A stretch of 58,446 nt of DNA from Streptomyces sp. man185 (GTDB lineage Bacteria > Actinomycetota > Actinomycetes > Streptomycetales > Streptomycetaceae), in assembly GCA_002551355.1 (NCBI GenBank), contig NTHE01000050.1, forward strand, positions 1 through 58,446, in the 5' to 3' direction. A program made the position numbers and the translations under genes. Below the pieces are notes generated by a model that did not search any database, had not been told where the DNA came from, and worked only from the letters and a program-made list of their open reading frames with translations. This document shows, in pieces, positions 55,865 through 58,446 of this stretch (position 1 is the stretch's first letter; every line of letters begins with the position of its first letter).

Positions 55865-57046
55865 ATGCAGGACAACTACTTCTCGCTCACCCGCGTCCGG
55901 TTGCGGCACTACAGGAGCATTGCCACGGCCAACGTTGAGCTGGGTCGCCTCCTACTCCTCGTTGGACCTAACGGCTCGGGCAAGAGCAATTTCCTGGACG
56001 CCCTGCGTCTCGTGTCTGAGTCCCTGCAGACTTCCTTGGACCAAGCGCTGCGAACGCGCGGGGGAGTTTCCGAGGTGCGCCGACGCTCCACAGGCCATCC
56101 CACCCACTTCTCGATCGATCTGTCCTTCGAGTCTCCTGACTTTTCGGGCGAGTATGGCTTTGAGGTGGGCGCCGTAAAGGGTCTTGGGTATCGAATTTCC
56201 AAGGAGTACTGCACCGTTTGGAGTAAACCTCAAGGCGAAGATGGACCACTCCCTGAGCGCGCTCATTTCAGGGTTGAGAGTGGAAAACTGATTGAACACA
56301 GCGAGCCTGTGATGCCGCCAGCAAGCGAACAGCGTCTTTATCTGGTCTCCGCTGCGGGACTTGAGGCATTCCGTTCGGTATTTGACGGACTCGCTGGCAT
56401 GAGCGTATTCAGCCTTAATCCTGACGTAATACGACAGCCGCAAACGCCGGATGCTGGAGATTTCCTCCACCGCGACGGAGCAAATATTGCCAGTGTGCTG
56501 CACCGCCTAGAGCGCAGCCAGCGCGGTCGGCAAGATAAGGCGCGAATTGAAAGCTATCTGCAGAACATCGTGCCGGGAATGCATGGGGTTTCGCGCTCCG
56601 AACTTGGGAACTGGGAAACGCTGGTTTTCAATCAAGACGTGCCGGGATCGAAGAATCCCTGGCGCTTTCAAGCTCAATCTGTTTCTGATGGCACCTTGCG
56701 TGCCCTAGGTGTTCTGGTTTCTCTATTTGCAGGTACGGGATCTACCCTCAGTACGGTCGGAATCGAAGAACCAGAAAGTGCGCTACACCCAGCAGCAGCT
56801 GGAGTTTTGCTTGATGCGCTGCGTGATGCAAGTGAGCGTCGCCAGGTGATCGTTACCAGTCACAGTCCTGACCTCCTGGACCGTGACGACTTCGACTTGT
56901 CGGAAATTCGTGCAGTTCGCTCCATCGCTGGAGAGACGCGGATCGGCGAGTTGGATGAAGCCGGGGCGCTGGCTCTTCGTGAGCACCTATACACACCGGG
57001 CGAGCTTCTTCGTAACGACCAACTTCTCCCCGGAGCCGCTTCATGA
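55865..57046 (+). CDS. OLD/RecF-like AAA (ABC-type) ATPase of a probable defence module
   Basis: 393-residue cytoplasmic ATPase. N-terminal LTRVRLRHYRSIATANVELG is typical of AAA_15/AAA_21. Walker A is GPNGSGKSN (residues 34-42), the signature-like region VSDGTLRALGVLVSLF, Walker B GIEEPESALHP and the switch His in VIVTSHSPDLLD. The central part is the coiled-coil/arm region. ATG 55865 fits relatives (an in-frame ATG at 55838 is possible). G+C is about 55%, far below core genes. The stop overlaps the start of the DUF4276 gene (ATGA, 57043-57046). Related ATPases pair with or contain TOPRIM nucleases in phage defence (OLD, Gabija, PARIS). Confidence 0.88.
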   Translation: MQDNYFSLTRVRLRHYRSIATANVELGRLLLLVGPNGSGKSNFLDALRLVSESLQTSLDQALRTRGGVSEVRRRSTGHPTHFSIDLSFESPDFSGEYGFEVGAVKGLGYRISKEYCTVWSKPQGEDGPLPERAHFRVESGKLIEHSEPVMPPASEQRLYLVSAAGLEAFRSVFDGLAGMSVFSLNPDVIRQPQTPDAGDFLHRDGANIASVLHRLERSQRGRQDKARIESYLQNIVPGMHGVSRSELGNWETLVFNQDVPGSKNPWRFQAQSVSDGTLRALGVLVSLFAGTGSTLSTVGIEEPESALHPAAAGVLLDALRDASERRQVIVTSHSPDLLDRDDFDLSEIRAVRSIAGETRIGELDEAGALALREHLYTPGELLRNDQLLPGAAS

Positions 57047-57639
57047 GCCAAGCCCCAATCCTGGCTCCGATTGTCGAAGGCCACGGTGAAGTCCACGCCG
57101 TGCGGCAGCTGATCAGCTTGATTGGAGAGAAGCACGGCGTTTGGATTGAAGTGGCCCAACCATTCAGGCTCGACTCGGGAAAGATGAGGAAGCCGGAGGA
57201 GCTGGGAAAGGCCATCCGCCTCCAAGAGGCAAGAGTTAGGGCCCGGAAGGGTGGAGTTCTTATTTTGCGCGACGGCGATGATAGCGATATCCGTTGCCCA
57301 GTCCATTTGGCTTCCCTCATAGCTCCAGACGCTGGAGTATTTGCAGTGCCGGTGGAGGTGGTAATCGCTTATCACGAGTATGAAACGTGGTTCCTTGCAT
57401 CCATGGAAACTCTCCGAGAGCACCCATCTATCCGGAATGATGCCACTACTCCGCCAGACCCTGAGAAGAAAAGAAGCGCTAAGGGTCAGCTTGAGTCTAT
57501 GATGAATGAGTCATACAAAGAGACCTTGCATCAGGCGAAATTCTCATCGCTGATTGACTTGGTCGCGGCATCTGAAAAGAGCCGCTCGTTTCGGAGAATG
57601 GTCCATGCTGTCGAGAAACTAAGCGGATTGGCACCATAG
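57043..57639 (+). CDS. DUF4276 protein, TOPRIM-like partner of the ATPase
   Basis: 198 residues. It starts PILAPIVEGHGEVHAVRQL; Glu12 of VEGHGE corresponds to the catalytic Glu of TOPRIM folds. GVLILRDGDDSD (Asp77, Asp79, Asp80) provides the DxD metal site. YHEYETWFLASME is a family hallmark. The C-terminal half is helical (SAKGQLESMMNESYKETLHQAKF). The protein probably cleaves or binds nucleic acid under control of the ATPase. It is translationally coupled to the ATPase gene by a four-base overlap. Lower G+C than the host genome suggests acquisition. Confidence 0.85.
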   Translation: MSQAPILAPIVEGHGEVHAVRQLISLIGEKHGVWIEVAQPFRLDSGKMRKPEELGKAIRLQEARVRARKGGVLILRDGDDSDIRCPVHLASLIAPDAGVFAVPVEVVIAYHEYETWFLASMETLREHPSIRNDATTPPDPEKKRSAKGQLESMMNESYKETLHQAKFSSLIDLVAASEKSRSFRRMVHAVEKLSGLAP

Positions 57640-58120
57640 GGACCGCACTTGAGACCAGTCGCTCGGCTCAGACGGCGTGGCGAGGGGGTGGGGTTCAGAG
57701 CGGGACGTGACGGCCCCAGACCGTCCCTCGGCCGTCCGAGGCCGCTCAACAGTGGTCGACAGCGACAGGCCCCCAGAGCGACGACCCCAGGCCGCCGCCC
57801 ATCTAACTGCGACACTGGCACAGCAACGCGTAAGCCCGGAGAGCTGAGCTGACGTTCACTCATCGCGCTGGGAGCCGCACCAGGTGCGTGTCTAACTGCG
57901 TGACAACACCGACGAACAACGGCGGACGGGCGCCAACGCCAGCAAACCATCGGCGCAGGTGGGCGGCACGCCCTCCCAGGGCAGGATCTGTATCGAAGTT
58001 GCTTCGGGACGAAGCGGTCTCGGCCAAGCAGGGAGTCTGTGGGCCATACGTGGGCCAGCGCTCCTGGTGTTCCCAGGGCTTTACACATCGGTGCAGATCA
58101 GAGGGCGGCGTTCCCTGAAC
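57640..58120. other. 481-bp region without genes between the defence pair and the tRNA-Ser remnant
   Basis: No plausible gene on either strand. TCTAACTGCG occurs twice (57801 and 57891). G+C is intermediate. It may be decayed element DNA; no integrase fragment was recognisable. Confidence 0.5.
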
Positions 58121-58187
58121 TCGGGACGGTCTTGAAAACCGTCGTGGCAGCGATGTCACCGCGGGTTCAAATCCGACACCCACCGCA
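58121..58187 (+). tRNA. tRNA-Ser(TGA) 3'-half remnant (attachment-site scar)
   Basis: GACGGT-CTTGAAA-ACCGTC gives a tRNA-Ser anticodon arm (anticodon TGA). A long variable arm (GTGGCAGCGATGTCAC) and a T-loop TTCAAAT follow, then the acceptor strand ACCCACC-G and CA. The 5' acceptor strand and D-arm are missing, and the T-stem has two mismatches (GCGGG against CCGAC), so it is a decayed fragment, not a working tRNA. It faces right, opposite to the tRNA-Arg remnant at 55179. Confidence 0.75.
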
Positions 58188-58190
58188 GGC

Positions 58191-58229
58191 GAGAGGCCCC
58201 TGACCAGTACATATGGTCGGGGGCCTCTG
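58191..58229 (+). terminator. Terminator after the tRNA-Ser remnant
   Basis: Fifteen-base-pair stem, AGAGGCCCCTGACCA (58192-58206) with 58214-58228, one wobble pair, seven-base loop. Probably the original terminator of the tRNA-Ser gene. Confidence 0.85.
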
Positions 58230-58446
58230 CCATGCCCGTTCCCCGCCGGGCACCGCTGTTCCCCCTGGTTTCCCGCTCTGTCGGGCACGCAAGGTGCACG
58301 CGGCGGGGGGCACGGCTTTGGAGCTGCCGGGGCTGCTCGTCAGCGATTGAGCTTCTTCGAGTTGGCCACCGATCGGGTGATGGGCCGTGGGGCGCAACGG
58401 ACGAGGCCCCCGGGCTGTTGATCGAGATGTCTGACGTCTCGACAAC
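58230..58446. other. Right-edge sequence, no gene assigned
   Basis: About 217 bp with an open minus-strand frame but no recognisable protein; it may belong to a gene beyond the window. Confidence 0.4.

Noticed and set aside
58121..58187. An intact tRNA-Ser(TGA)
   Set aside because: The 5' acceptor strand and D-arm are absent upstream and the T-stem has two mismatches. A weak resemblance to a tRNA 5' end at about 57886 lacks a D-arm and is over 200 bp away.
1..58446. CRISPR arrays or prophage structural genes
   Set aside because: No regularly spaced direct repeats of 25-40 bp and no capsid, tail, portal or terminase-like proteins were seen.

Overview
The window is chromosomal DNA of a Streptomyces or very close relative. 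G+C is about 70% over most of its length, codon third positions are strongly G/C biased, GTG starts are frequent, and the gene set is typical of the genus: a SigF/SigN-type sigma pair, ECF41 and ECF42 sigma factors, a PAS-GAF-SpoIIE phosphatase, a secreted M28 aminopeptidase, an NfeD/flotillin pair and several MFS exporters with MarR or TetR regulators.

Layout. 1-1279: start of a DEAD-box RNA helicase gene, cspA and a MerR-type regulator, all on the minus strand. 1479-1641: a promoter followed by a compact three-hairpin transcription unit ending in a U-tract, a strong small-RNA candidate. 1711-4785: a four-gene cassette of EspR-like HTH protein, ImmA/IrrE-type metalloprotease, seven-helix membrane protein (MAB_1171c type) and PAP2-like membrane protein. 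4824-12599: secreted ParB-like protein, SpoIIE-type phosphatase, hydrolase, peroxiredoxin, NfeD plus flotillin and a small hypothetical. 12647-14673: cobL-cobM of cobalamin synthesis. 14816-16585: an ECF42 unit (promoter motif, DGPF protein, sigma factor). 16671-23337: DNA repair protein, aminopeptidase, VapB-like protein, LytR_C protein, upp, tadA and its partner, and tRNA-Ser(CGA).

23479-27897 is an accessory patch directly 3' of that tRNA. It holds a DUF4279 protein, orphan hypotheticals, a VapBC-like pair whose toxin is frameshifted, an HD-domain protein with an odd N-terminus, and a winged-helix/zinc-ribbon protein. 27915-33248 returns to core-like genes: a membrane protein/regulator pair behind three TTTCC-N5-GGAAA sites, two small proteins, sigF, sigN, a lipoprotein and a small membrane protein. 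33400-44270 is export and metabolism: a MarR-controlled MFS exporter with a C-terminal tail of carboxypeptidase-regulatory-like domains, a YceI protein carrying the same domain, a PPOX oxidoreductase, a 2-hydroxyacid dehydrogenase, a TetR/MFS pair, a secreted phosphodiesterase-like enzyme and a beta-lactamase-like hydrolase. 44310-50166 is a minus-strand cluster of GT39, GT2-GtrA, histidine kinase and response regulator. 50249-55115 holds an amidohydrolase, a DUF2797 protein, a membrane protein, and an ECF41 sigma factor with an FAD oxidoreductase.

The right end (55179-58187) is foreign. A lower-G+C, translationally coupled pair encodes an OLD/RecF-like ABC ATPase and a TOPRIM-like DUF4276 protein. 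It lies behind a large symmetric inverted repeat and between two 3'-half tRNA remnants (tRNA-Arg facing left, tRNA-Ser facing right). This looks like a defence module in a remnant of tRNA-targeted integrative elements and is the best candidate for an undescribed system here. The regulatory EspR/IrrE/membrane/PAP2 cassette and the sRNA candidate come next.
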